64,000 bases of DNA from Sphingomonas sp. CFBP 8760 (lineage in GTDB: Bacteria; Pseudomonadota; Alphaproteobacteria; Sphingomonadales; Sphingomonadaceae), in assembly GCF_014841615.1 (NCBI RefSeq), contig NZ_JACYUG010000006.1:116639-180638 (forward strand). The letters run 5' to 3'. How positions within the stretch are numbered: position 1 is the first letter of the stretch; each line of letters begins with the position of its first letter. The translations under genes and the position numbers were made by a program. Positions 7,562 through 15,274 of this stretch are shown one piece after another. A model generated the notes under the pieces. It made no database searches and was not told where the DNA came from. It was given only the letters and a program-made list of their open reading frames with translations.

Positions 7562-8635
7562 TCAGCCGATCGCGGCGGCCAGCGTCGCGATCCACTGCGC
7601 GGTGAACGACCGCGAGGCGGGGGCCTGCGGCGCGACGCCATCGAACGCATGGAAGGCGGCGGGCACGACCCGCAGGTCCACCGCCACGCCCGCCGCCGTC
7701 AGCGCGGCGGCATAGGCAAGGTCCTCGTCCAGGAACAGGTCGAGCGTGCCGACGCCGATGAACGCGGGCGGCAGCCCCGCCAGATCGCGTCGACGCGCCG
7801 GCACCGCTGCGACCGGGACCCGCGCCCCACCCGCCGGCATCCCGAGCAGCGACGACCAGCCGAACCGGTTGGACGCGGCGGTCCAGATGAATTGCCCCGT
7901 GCCCGGCCGCGCCGATCGGCTGCTGCCCGTCCGGTCGTCCAGCATGGGATAGATCAGTATCTGGCACGCGGGCCTCACGGCGCTGCGGTCGCGCGCAGCG
8001 AAGGCCAGCATCGCGGCATGCCCGCCCCCCGCGCTCGCCCCGCCGATCGCGATCCGGGCGGGATCGACGCCCAGCGTGTCGGCATGGTCGTGGACCCAGC
8101 ACAGCGCCGCCAGATTGTCGTCGAGCGCGGCCGGGAACACCGCCTCCGGTGCCAGCCGGTAATCGACCGACACGACCAGCCAGCCATGCTCGCGCGCGGC
8201 GACGCGCAGATCGACGGGAATGCCCGCCGCCCCTGCGATGTAGCCGCCGCCATGCATCCACACCACCGCCCCGCGCCCCTGCCGCCGCCGGCCGGGGTCG
8301 CCATCGAACTGGACGGTGCGCACCGCCGGCCGGCCGGGCAGGCCGGGGATCGTGCGCGGCACCGGCGCGGCGACGGGCACCGCCGGCGGCGCGGCGGGAT
8401 GCGCATGACGCGCGGCGGGGCGATGGCGGAACCGGTCGAGATTGGCGGCGGATACCGTCATGTCGTCGACCAGCAACAGGTCGTCGATCATCGCCGGGTC
8501 GACACCCGCCAGGTCGACGCGCGACCATCCGCCCGCGCCCCATGCCGGCCCGGCCACCATGCCGATGGCGGCCCCCGCCAGAAAGACGCGGCGATCCAGC
8601 GCCGTACGGCCGCCGGGTCGATCATTGTCGGGCAT
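7562..8635 (-). CDS. exported alpha/beta hydrolase of the hormone-sensitive-lipase type
   Basis: This 357-residue carboxylesterase-like enzyme has the HSL-family set: an oxyanion loop MHGGG, the nucleophile elbow GGASAGG, an acid residue in GTLDLFLDED and His in AFHAFDG. The N-terminus has twin arginines (LDRRVFLAGAAIGMVAG) and looks like a Tat signal, so the enzyme is probably periplasmic. The ATG at 8635 is chosen because GGAGG sits six bases upstream; the ATG at 8641 directly abuts that site. It faces the PYP operon convergently and nasT divergently, so it is probably a separate transcription unit. The natural substrate is unknown; short-chain esters are typical of the family. Confidence 0.8.
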   Translation of the reverse strand: MPDNDRPGGRTALDRRVFLAGAAIGMVAGPAWGAGGWSRVDLAGVDPAMIDDLLLVDDMTVSAANLDRFRHRPAARHAHPAAPPAVPVAAPVPRTIPGLPGRPAVRTVQFDGDPGRRRQGRGAVVWMHGGGYIAGAAGIPVDLRVAAREHGWLVVSVDYRLAPEAVFPAALDDNLAALCWVHDHADTLGVDPARIAIGGASAGGGHAAMLAFAARDRSAVRPACQILIYPMLDDRTGSSRSARPGTGQFIWTAASNRFGWSSLLGMPAGGARVPVAAVPARRRDLAGLPPAFIGVGTLDLFLDEDLAYAAALTAAGVAVDLRVVPAAFHAFDGVAPQAPASRSFTAQWIATLAAAIG

Positions 8636-8773
8636 GTCCATCCTCCGTCACGGCCGTCACCAAACCACACGCATCGCCCGCGCCGTCCGGCCTGTCCACC
8701 ATCGCCGAACGACGATCGCGGTTGACGTTCGCGGCCGCAGCAATGATCGTATGCCCGCAGGGGGCCGGGGCCA

Positions 8774-9355
8774 TTGCGAATCGTGATCATCGACGACAGC
8801 GGACTGCGCGCGACGGTGCTTGAAGAGGGACTGCGTGAGGCGGGGTATGACGATATCCAGATCGTCGCGCCGCAGGGGGCGTTCGTCGCCCGGCTGGAAC
8901 GGATGGCGCCCGACGTGGTGCTGATGGACCTGGGCAATCCCAGCCGCGACACGCTGGAGGAGATGCTGGTGGTCAGCCGCGCGCTCGCCAAGCCGATCGC
9001 GATGTTCGTCGACCGGTCCGACGACGTGATGATCGGCGCGGCGATCGATGCCGGGGTGTCCGCCTATGTCGTCGACGGGCTGCGCAAGGAACGCGTGAAG
9101 CCGATCCTCGATCTTGCGATCCGGCGTTTCAACGCCTTCGCGCGGATGCAGGCGGAACTGGACGAGGCGAAGACCGCGCTGGCCGACCGGCGCACCATCG
9201 ACAAGGCGAAGACGATCCTGATGAGCAGCCGCAACCTGTCGGAACCCGACGCCTATTCGCTGCTGCGCACGACCGCGATGAATCAGGGCCGCCGTATCGT
9301 CGACGTGGCGGAGGCGCTCATCACCGCCAGCAGCCTGCTGGGGCCGTCGTCGTGA
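8774..9355 (+). CDS. nasT: ANTAR-domain antiterminator NasT
   Basis: This 193-residue response-regulator-like protein has a receiver fold (1-120) with DDS at the N-terminus and the acceptor position Asp52 in VVLMDLGN. A C-terminal ANTAR RNA-binding domain follows at about 130-190 (DRRTIDKAKTILMSSRNLSE). NasT proteins bind two-hairpin leaders and prevent termination ahead of nitrate-assimilation genes when released by NasS. The start is a TTG at 8774 giving MRIVIIDDS; no closer ATG fits the receiver fold. Its TGA overlaps the GTG of nasS by four bases, as is usual for this pair. Strong leader terminators before the transporter and nirB are its likely targets. Confidence 0.88.
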   Translation: MRIVIIDDSGLRATVLEEGLREAGYDDIQIVAPQGAFVARLERMAPDVVLMDLGNPSRDTLEEMLVVSRALAKPIAMFVDRSDDVMIGAAIDAGVSAYVVDGLRKERVKPILDLAIRRFNAFARMQAELDEAKTALADRRTIDKAKTILMSSRNLSEPDAYSLLRTTAMNQGRRIVDVAEALITASSLLGPSS

Positions 9356-10572
9356 CGCCATTGTCGATCGCCTTCCTGCCGCTGACCGACAGCGCGGTGC
9401 TGGTCGCCGCGCGTGAAAAGGGCTTCGCAGCCGACCATGATATCGCGCTGGCGTTGGTGCGTGCGGAAAGCTGGGCCACGGTGCGGGACCGGCTGGTGTT
9501 CGGGCAGGTGCAGGCCGCGCAGATGCTGGCGCCGCTGGCGCTGGCGGTCACGCTGGGGCTGAGCCAGCATCCCGCCGCGATCGCCGCGCCGTTCAAGCTC
9601 AACGTCAACGGCAACGCGCTGGTCATGTCACCGACCTTCGCCGCCGCGCTCGACCCCGATGTCATGGCGCGGGCCGGCGATCCGGTGGCGACGGCGCATG
9701 ATTTCGCGACCGCGATCGGGCTGTACCGGCGCAAACCGGTGATCGGCGTGGTCCACCGCTTCTCCAGCCATGCGCTGATGCTGCGCTACTGGCTCGACTT
9801 CGCCGGGGTCGATCCGGATCGCGACGTGACGCTGCGCGTCCTGTCGCCGTCGCTGATGGTCGCGGCGATGCGATCGGGCGAGATCGACGGCTTCATCGCG
9901 GGCGAACCATGGGGCAGCGCGGCGATCGCGGCGGGGCTGGCTGAACTGGTCACGCTCGGCTCGCGCATCTGGCAGCGCGGCGTGGAAAAGGTACTGGCCT
10001 TCCGCGAGGACTGGCTGGCGGCGAATCCCGACACCGTCGATCGCCTGATCCTCGCGCTGTCGCGGGCGGCGGCCTGGTGCGACGATCCCGCCCATCATGC
10101 CGAACTGGCCGATCTGCTGGCGCGCGACACGTATCTCGGCCAGCCGGCCGAGCTGATCCTGCCCGCGCTGGCCGGGCAGATGGTGCCGCGACAGGGTGAT
10201 CCGGCGCTGCATGCGCCGGATGCGATGATCTTCCACCGCGAGGCGGCCGGTTTCCCGTGGCGCAGCCAGGCGCTGTGGATCTACTCGCAGTTCGTCCGGT
10301 GGGGCTGGATCGAGGCCGGCCCGGACACCGAACGCCGCGCCGCCGATGTCTTCCGCTCCGATATCTATCGGCGCGCGCTGGCGGGAACGGGCGAGCCGAT
10401 GCCCGGCGCCAGCATGAAGGTGGAGGGATCGATCGGCGTATCGCTGCCGGTCGGCTCCTCGAAGGGCAGCCTGACGCTTGGCCCCGATCGTTTCTTCGAT
10501 GGCGCGGTGTTCGATCCATCTGACATCGCGGGATATCTTGCCGCGACCGGCGAAAACTCCCCCGGACTCTGA
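9352..10572 (+). CDS. nasS: nitrate sensor NasS
   Basis: This 406-residue protein has the NrtA/CmpA-type periplasmic binding fold but no signal peptide, as in cytoplasmic NasS proteins. In studied systems, NasS sequesters NasT and releases it on binding nitrate or nitrite. The N-terminus (TPLSIAFLPLTDSAVLVAAR) and the segments LIGEPWGS-like FIAGEPWGSAAI and FHREAAGFPWRSQALWI are typical of the nitrate-binding family. The GTG start at 9352 overlaps the nasT stop (GTGA), so the two are translationally coupled. Absence of an export signal separates it from the true transporter component NrtA, and no ABC permease or ATPase is present nearby. Confidence 0.88.
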   Translation: MTPLSIAFLPLTDSAVLVAAREKGFAADHDIALALVRAESWATVRDRLVFGQVQAAQMLAPLALAVTLGLSQHPAAIAAPFKLNVNGNALVMSPTFAAALDPDVMARAGDPVATAHDFATAIGLYRRKPVIGVVHRFSSHALMLRYWLDFAGVDPDRDVTLRVLSPSLMVAAMRSGEIDGFIAGEPWGSAAIAAGLAELVTLGSRIWQRGVEKVLAFREDWLAANPDTVDRLILALSRAAAWCDDPAHHAELADLLARDTYLGQPAELILPALAGQMVPRQGDPALHAPDAMIFHREAAGFPWRSQALWIYSQFVRWGWIEAGPDTERRAADVFRSDIYRRALAGTGEPMPGASMKVEGSIGVSLPVGSSKGSLTLGPDRFFDGAVFDPSDIAGYLAATGENSPGL

Positions 10573-10594
10573 TTTTTCGCACTTGCGAAGAACG

Positions 10595-10636
10595 CCGAAC
10601 TAGGTCAGCTTCGGTCCAACGCGCGAGGATGCGCGT
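10595..10636 (+). promoter_or_regulatory. candidate two-hairpin NasT target in the transporter leader
   Basis: Two short hairpins lie in tandem between nasS and the transporter. The first pairs CCGAA (10595-10599) with TTCGG (10610-10614). The second pairs ACGCGC (10619-10624) with GCGCGT (10631-10636) around the six-base loop GAGGAT. Tandem hairpins with hexaloops upstream of a terminator are the layout bound by ANTAR proteins. The loops share AGG but do not clearly match the published A1/G4 loop pattern, so this is tentative. Confidence 0.4.
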
Positions 10637-10687
10637 CCAGCGGGGAACGCGCCAGCGTCGGCGTCGCACCCCTCCACACAGATCAGC

Positions 10688-10738
10688 AAAGCCGCTGTCC
10701 GCTCGCCCGCACCCGCTGGCGATGGACGGCGGCTTTTT
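10688..10738 (+). terminator. leader terminator (attenuator) ahead of the nitrate transporter
   Basis: AAAGCCGCTGTCC (10688-10700) pairs with GGACGGCGGCTTT (10724-10736), all paired with one G-U wobble. A run of five T follows at 10734-10738. It ends 34 bases before the transporter ATG, so it would stop transcription before the gene unless it is antiterminated. With nasT and nasS directly upstream, NasT control is the natural reading. Confidence 0.8.
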
Positions 10739-10772
10739 GCTTGGGCTCACCCATATTTCATGGAGGATTCCG

Positions 10773-12020
10773 ATGGCGACTGCCTATTGGAAAGACACGG
10801 ACGACGCGGACAAGACGGTTGCCGCCGGCTTCTGGAACAGCGGCCACAAGCCGACCCTGATCGCCGCCTTCCTGTATTTCGATCTCGCCTTCATGGTGTG
10901 GGTCGTGCTCGGCCCGCTCGCGCCCGCGATCGCGACGTCGCTGGCGCTGACCCCGGCCGAAAAGGGCTTCATGGTCGCGACGCCCACCCTGGCGGGGGCG
11001 ATCCTGCGCGTCGTCAACGGCCTGCTGGTTGACCGGATCGGGCCGAAGCGGTCGGGCGCGATCAGCCAGATCATCGTGATCGCCGGACTGCTGTCTGCCT
11101 ATCTCCTGGGCGTCGACAGCTTCGGCGCCACGATCGCACTCGGCGTCATCCTGGGCTTCGCGGGCGCCAGTTTCGCGATCGCGTTGCCGCTGGCCAGCCG
11201 GTGGTATCCGCCCGAACATCAGGGCAAGGCGATGGGCGTCGCCGGCATGGGCAATTCCGGCACGGTGTTCGCCGCGCTGTTCGCGCCGGTGCTCGCCAAG
11301 ATGTTCGGCTGGAACGCGGTGCTGGGCCTCGCCGGTATCCCGCTGTCGATCGTCTTCGTCCTCTACATGGTGATGGCGAAGGACGCACCCGGCCAGCCCG
11401 CGCCCAAGTCGTTCGGCGCCTATCTGGAACCGCTGCGCACCGCCGATGCGTGGTGGCTGATGGCCTTTTACAGCGTGACGTTCGGCGGGTTCGTCGGCCT
11501 CGCCGCCAGCCTGCCGATCTATTTCACCGACCGGTTCGGGCTGTCGCCGATCACCGCCGGCTATTGCACGGCGGCGTGCGTGTTCGCCGGGTCGCTGGTG
11601 CGGCCGATGGGCGGCGCGCTGGCGGATGCGATCGGCGGGTGCAAGGCGCTGGGCTTCGTGTTCGTCGCGGCGGCGGTGGCGCTGGCGGGCGTCAGCATGG
11701 CGACGACGGTGGCCGCCGCGCTGGCGCTGTTCGTGGCGGCGATGCTGGCCCTGGGCGTCGGCAACGGCGCGGTCTTCCAGCTGGTGCCGCAGCGTTTCGC
11801 GAAGGAGATCGGGGTGATGACCGGGCTGGTCGGGTTCGCGGGCGGCATCGGCGGCTTCTACCTCGCCTCGTCGCTGGGCATCGCCAAGCAGATGACCGGC
11901 AGCTTCTCGTCCGGGTTCCTGATCTTCGCCGCGCTGTCGGCGCTGGCCTTTGTCGGGCTGACGATGGTCAAGGGCAAATGGCGCGCTTCCTGGGGCGCGG
12001 CCGAGGGTGTGCGGATCTAG
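10773..12020 (+). CDS. narK: nitrate/nitrite transporter of the NarK/NasA MFS group
   Basis: This 415-residue inner-membrane protein has about 12 membrane helices. The ATG at 10773 has GGAGG six bases upstream. The NNP-family nitrate signatures are visible: PTLAGAILRVVNGLLVDRIG, then GASFAIALPLASRWYPPEHQG and GMGNSGTVFAALFAPVLA in helix 5, and later GNGAVFQLVPQRF with GFAGGIGGF. The two conserved arginines of nitrate transporters are in LRVVNG and LVRPMGG. It sits between NasS/NasT and the nitrite and nitrate reductases, behind its own attenuator, so it should import nitrate for assimilation. The long hairpin just after its stop may end or pause its transcript before nirB. Confidence 0.9.
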   Translation: MATAYWKDTDDADKTVAAGFWNSGHKPTLIAAFLYFDLAFMVWVVLGPLAPAIATSLALTPAEKGFMVATPTLAGAILRVVNGLLVDRIGPKRSGAISQIIVIAGLLSAYLLGVDSFGATIALGVILGFAGASFAIALPLASRWYPPEHQGKAMGVAGMGNSGTVFAALFAPVLAKMFGWNAVLGLAGIPLSIVFVLYMVMAKDAPGQPAPKSFGAYLEPLRTADAWWLMAFYSVTFGGFVGLAASLPIYFTDRFGLSPITAGYCTAACVFAGSLVRPMGGALADAIGGCKALGFVFVAAAVALAGVSMATTVAAALALFVAAMLALGVGNGAVFQLVPQRFAKEIGVMTGLVGFAGGIGGFYLASSLGIAKQMTGSFSSGFLIFAALSALAFVGLTMVKGKWRASWGAAEGVRI

Positions 12021-12046
12021 TTTTCGATCCCTCGCCGCAAGGCATC

Positions 12047-12093
12047 GCGAAGCCATCCGGAATGCCGCCCCTGCGGCATCCGGATGGCTTCGC
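12047..12093 (+). terminator. long hairpin after the nitrate transporter gene
   Basis: GCGAAGCCATCCGG on the left pairs with CCGGATGGCTTCGC on the right, and the stem continues through ATGCCGC/GCGGCAT to a CCCT loop. This is about 21 paired bases with one bulged A. It begins 27 bases after the transporter stop. There is no T-run on the plus strand, so it may act as a 3' stabiliser or a factor-dependent stop, or may be an intergenic repeat. Confidence 0.45.
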
Positions 12094-12296
12094 CTCGCTG
12101 GTCGTGACCGATCGGGCGACGCGCGACCGCATTTGCCGCACCCGCGAAAAACATCTTGCCGGCCACCGGCACATCACGCATATTCATCGGGCTCGGGCGA
12201 CGCTGCTCCGGGCTCTACAGCCGGACCCGCTCGATGATGAGGGGGAACGGCGCATCGCCCGATCGGGGATCATCCCGGATCGTTCACGATGATGGC

Positions 12297-12349
12297 AAGG
12301 CCGCCATGCAGGCGCTGGGTTTCCCCAGCGTCCGCATGGCGGCCTTTTT
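12297..12349 (+). terminator. leader terminator (attenuator) ahead of nirB
   Basis: AAGGCCGCCATGC (12297-12309) pairs perfectly with GCATGGCGGCCTT (12334-12346). The inner part also folds (GGCGCTGGG with CCCAGCGTCC), and five T follow at 12345-12349. The nirB ATG is only 19 bases further on, so this hairpin would block nirB unless read through. It matches the arrangement before the transporter gene and is the second likely NasT-controlled site. Confidence 0.82.
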
Positions 12350-12367
12350 CGTTTCGGAGCGCGAAGA

Positions 12368-14911
12368 ATGGACTTTCATGATCTCGGCAATATGGCGACC
12401 CCGGAGGCGGCCCCCGTCCCGTCCGCCGTGCGGAGCGACCGCCGGCTGGTGGTGATCGGCAACGGCATGGCCGGGTGCCGCGCGGTGGAGGAACTGCTGG
12501 CGCGCGAACCCGGCCGCTACCGGGTGACGATCTTCGGTGCCGAACCGCATGTGAACTACAACCGCATCATGCTGTCGCCGGTGCTGGCGGGCGAGAAGAC
12601 GTTCGACGAGATCGTCATCAACGACGCCGCCTGGTACGCCGATCACGATATCGAACTGATCGCCGGCGACCCGGTCGACCATATCGATCGCGCCGCCCGC
12701 ACCGTCACCGCGCGGTCGGGCCGCACGGTCGGCTACGACAAGCTGCTGATCGCCACCGGTTCCGATCCCGTCATCATCCCCGTGCCCGGCCACGACCTGC
12801 CCGGCGTCATCACCTTCCGCGACATGAAGGATGTCGATCACATGCTGGTCGCCGCCGGGCGTGGCGGCGATGCGGTGGTGATCGGCGGCGGCCTGCTGGG
12901 GCTGGAGGCGGCACACGGCCTCACCCTGCGCGGCATGAAGGTGACGGTGATCCACCTCGCCGCCACGCTGATGGAGCGCCAGCTGGACGAGGCCGCGGGC
13001 TGGCTGCTGAAATCCGCGCTGGAGGCACGCGGGCAGACGGTGCTGACCGGCGCGAACACCGCCGAGATCGTCGGCACCGACCGGGTCGAGGCGGTCAGGC
13101 TGGCCGACGGCACCGTGATCCCCGCCAGCCTGGTCGTCATGGCGGTCGGCATCCGCCCCGCGGTCGCCCTCGCCCGCGCGGCGGGACTGGCGGTCGGCCG
13201 GGGTATCCAGGTCGACGATCACATGGTCACCTCCGACGCGGACGTGCTGGCGGTGGGCGAATGCGTCGAGCATGACGGCATGGTCTACGGCCTCGTCGCA
13301 CCGCTGTGGGACATGTGCCGCGCGCTGGCGGACGGGCTGGTGGAACGGCACACCGGCTATCGCGGCTCCGTCACTTCCACCAAGCTGAAGGTCGCCGGGC
13401 TGGACGTGTTCTCGGCGGGCGACTTCAGCGGCGGCGAGGGTGCGGAGGATATCGTGCTGCGCGATGCGGCGCGCGGCATCTACAAGCGCCTCGTCGTCCG
13501 CGACGACCGCATCGTCGGCGCGGTGCTGTACGGCGACACCGCCGATGGCGGCTGGTATTTCGACCTGCTGAAGAAGCGGGAGGACATCGCCGACATCCGC
13601 GAGATGCTGATCTTCGGTCAGGCCTATGCCTCCGGAGGGGGGCAGACGGACCCTAAGGCGGCCGTTGCGGCGCTCTCGGACGATGCCGAGATCTGCGGCT
13701 GCAACGGCGTGACCAAGGGCAAGGTCGTCTGCTCGATCGTGGACGGCGCGACCAGCCTCGATGCGGTGCGCTCCACCTGCAAGGCGTCGGCGTCATGCGG
13801 ATCGTGCACCGGTCTGGTTGAACAGCTGCTGTCGCTCACGCTCGGCGCCGATTACGGCGGCGAGCGTACGGTGAAGACGATGTGCACATGCACCAGCTTC
13901 GGCCATGACGACGTCCGCCGCGAGATCGTGGCACAGGACATGCGCTCGATCCCGGAGGTGATGCAGAAACTCCACTGGTCGACCCCGGACGGCTGCTCGT
14001 CCTGCCGCCCCGCGCTCAACTATTACCTGCTGTGCGCGCTGCCCGGCGTCTATGTCGACGACCAGCAGAGCCGGTTCGTCAACGAACGGATGCACGCCAA
14101 CATCCAGAAGGACGGCACCTATTCGGTGGTGCCGCGGATGTGGGGCGGGCTGACCAACCCGCGCGAGTTGCGCGCGATCGCCGATGTGGTCGACAAGTTC
14201 AACGCGCCGATGGTCAAGGTCACCGGCGGCCAGCGGCTCGACATCTTCGGCATCAAGAAGGAGGATCTGCCCGCCGTCTGGGCCGATCTGAACGCGGCCG
14301 GCATGGTTTCCGGCCACGCCTATGGCAAATCGCTGCGCACCGTGAAGACCTGTGTCGGATCGGACTGGTGCCGGTTCGGCACGCAGGATTCGACCGGCCT
14401 CGGCGTCCAGATCGAACAGATGACCTGGGGATCGTGGATGCCGCACAAGTTCAAGATCGCGGTATCGGGCTGCCCCCGCAACTGTGCGGAGGCGACGATC
14501 AAGGATTTCGGCGTGGTCTGCGTCGATTCGGGCTACGAACTGCATGTCGGCGGCAATGGCGGCATCAAGGTCCGCGCCACCGATTTCCTGTGCAAGGTCG
14601 CCACCGAGCAGGAGGCGAAGGATTACTGCGCCGCCTTCACCCAGCTTTATCGTGAGGAGGCACGCTATCTGGAACGCACCGCGCCGTGGGTCGAGCGGAT
14701 CGGCCTCGATTACATCAAGTCACGGATCGTCGACGATCCCGCGGGCCGGCAGGCGCTGACCGAACGGTTCCTGTTCTCGCAGCAGTTCATGCAGGACGAT
14801 CCCTGGGCGGCGCGGGCGGCGGGGGCCGACCGCGAACAGCATGCCCCCCTCGCCGCCTTCGGCCCCGCACCCGGTGCCGCCCCCGGTCCTGCCATGATGG
14901 AGAACGCATGA
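12368..14911 (+). CDS. nirB: assimilatory NAD(P)H nitrite reductase, large subunit
   Basis: This 847-residue cytoplasmic enzyme reduces nitrite to ammonium with NAD(P)H. Domains in order are FAD/NAD-binding (about 20-330, with GNGMAGCR and GGGLLGLEAA) and a BFD-like [2Fe-2S] segment (about 435-490, CGCN...CGSC). A second CTC...CSSC cysteine cluster lies at about 505-550. Ferredoxin-like and sirohaem/[4Fe-4S] domains follow to about 800, with VGSDWCRFG and SGCPRNCAEA as cluster ligands. The length equals the family norm. GGAG lies about eight bases before the ATG. The TGA overlaps the nirD start. Sirohaem for this enzyme depends on the cobA gene at the end of the operon. Confidence 0.95.
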   Translation: MDFHDLGNMATPEAAPVPSAVRSDRRLVVIGNGMAGCRAVEELLAREPGRYRVTIFGAEPHVNYNRIMLSPVLAGEKTFDEIVINDAAWYADHDIELIAGDPVDHIDRAARTVTARSGRTVGYDKLLIATGSDPVIIPVPGHDLPGVITFRDMKDVDHMLVAAGRGGDAVVIGGGLLGLEAAHGLTLRGMKVTVIHLAATLMERQLDEAAGWLLKSALEARGQTVLTGANTAEIVGTDRVEAVRLADGTVIPASLVVMAVGIRPAVALARAAGLAVGRGIQVDDHMVTSDADVLAVGECVEHDGMVYGLVAPLWDMCRALADGLVERHTGYRGSVTSTKLKVAGLDVFSAGDFSGGEGAEDIVLRDAARGIYKRLVVRDDRIVGAVLYGDTADGGWYFDLLKKREDIADIREMLIFGQAYASGGGQTDPKAAVAALSDDAEICGCNGVTKGKVVCSIVDGATSLDAVRSTCKASASCGSCTGLVEQLLSLTLGADYGGERTVKTMCTCTSFGHDDVRREIVAQDMRSIPEVMQKLHWSTPDGCSSCRPALNYYLLCALPGVYVDDQQSRFVNERMHANIQKDGTYSVVPRMWGGLTNPRELRAIADVVDKFNAPMVKVTGGQRLDIFGIKKEDLPAVWADLNAAGMVSGHAYGKSLRTVKTCVGSDWCRFGTQDSTGLGVQIEQMTWGSWMPHKFKIAVSGCPRNCAEATIKDFGVVCVDSGYELHVGGNGGIKVRATDFLCKVATEQEAKDYCAAFTQLYREEARYLERTAPWVERIGLDYIKSRIVDDPAGRQALTERFLFSQQFMQDDPWAARAAGADREQHAPLAAFGPAPGAAPGPAMMENA

Positions 14912-15273
14912 TGCCCGCCGACTGGATCGATATCGGCGCGGTCGCCGACATTCCCCTGCGCGGCGCGCGCACCGTGACGATCGCGGGGGGCGACGACATC
15001 GGCGTCTTCCGCACCGGCGACGACCGGGTGTTCGCGCTGGTCAACCGCTGCCCGCACAAGCACGGCCCGCTCAGCCAGGGCATCGTCCACGGCCATGCGG
15101 TGTCCTGCCCCCTGCACAACTGGCGCATCTCGCTGGCGACGGGCGAGGCGCTGGGCGAGGACAAGGGCTGCGTGCCGACCGTGCCGGTCGAGGTGCGGGA
15201 CGGCCGCGTGCTGATCCCGCGCGCCGCGACCGTCCCCGCCACCGCCACCGCCCCCGTGGCGCGGGCGGCCTGA
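14908..15273 (+). CDS. nirD: nitrite reductase small subunit, Rieske type
   Basis: This 121-residue protein starts at an ATG that overlaps the nirB stop; a second ATG at 14911 is equally possible. It has a Rieske fold, and both ligand pairs are present: CPH in VNRCPHKHGPL and CPLH in AVSCPLHNWRI. A [2Fe-2S] cluster can therefore be bound, unlike in the E. coli NirD type, which lacks the cysteines. It partners NirB in the cytoplasm. The C-terminal 20 residues are a low-complexity alanine/proline/threonine tail. nasA starts one base after its stop, so nirB, nirD and nasA are one transcript. Confidence 0.92.
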   Translation: MMPADWIDIGAVADIPLRGARTVTIAGGDDIGVFRTGDDRVFALVNRCPHKHGPLSQGIVHGHAVSCPLHNWRISLATGEALGEDKGCVPTVPVEVRDGRVLIPRAATVPATATAPVARAA

Positions 15274-15274
15274 G

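Larger units (their letters stand above)
12021..12367 (+). promoter_or_regulatory. 347-base leader between transporter and nirB
   Basis: No gene was found here. It contains a long hairpin right after the transporter (12047-12093) and a small hairpin with a six-base loop (12207-12225, loop TCTACA, one bulged G). A second hairpin, CGGG/CCCG, has hexaloop GATCAT (12264-12277), and a strong terminator follows (12297-12349). The last three resemble a second NasT-controlled attenuator. The spacing between the two small hairpins (38 bases) is wider than in the first leader, so the hairpin assignment is uncertain, but the terminator is clear. Confidence 0.55.
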
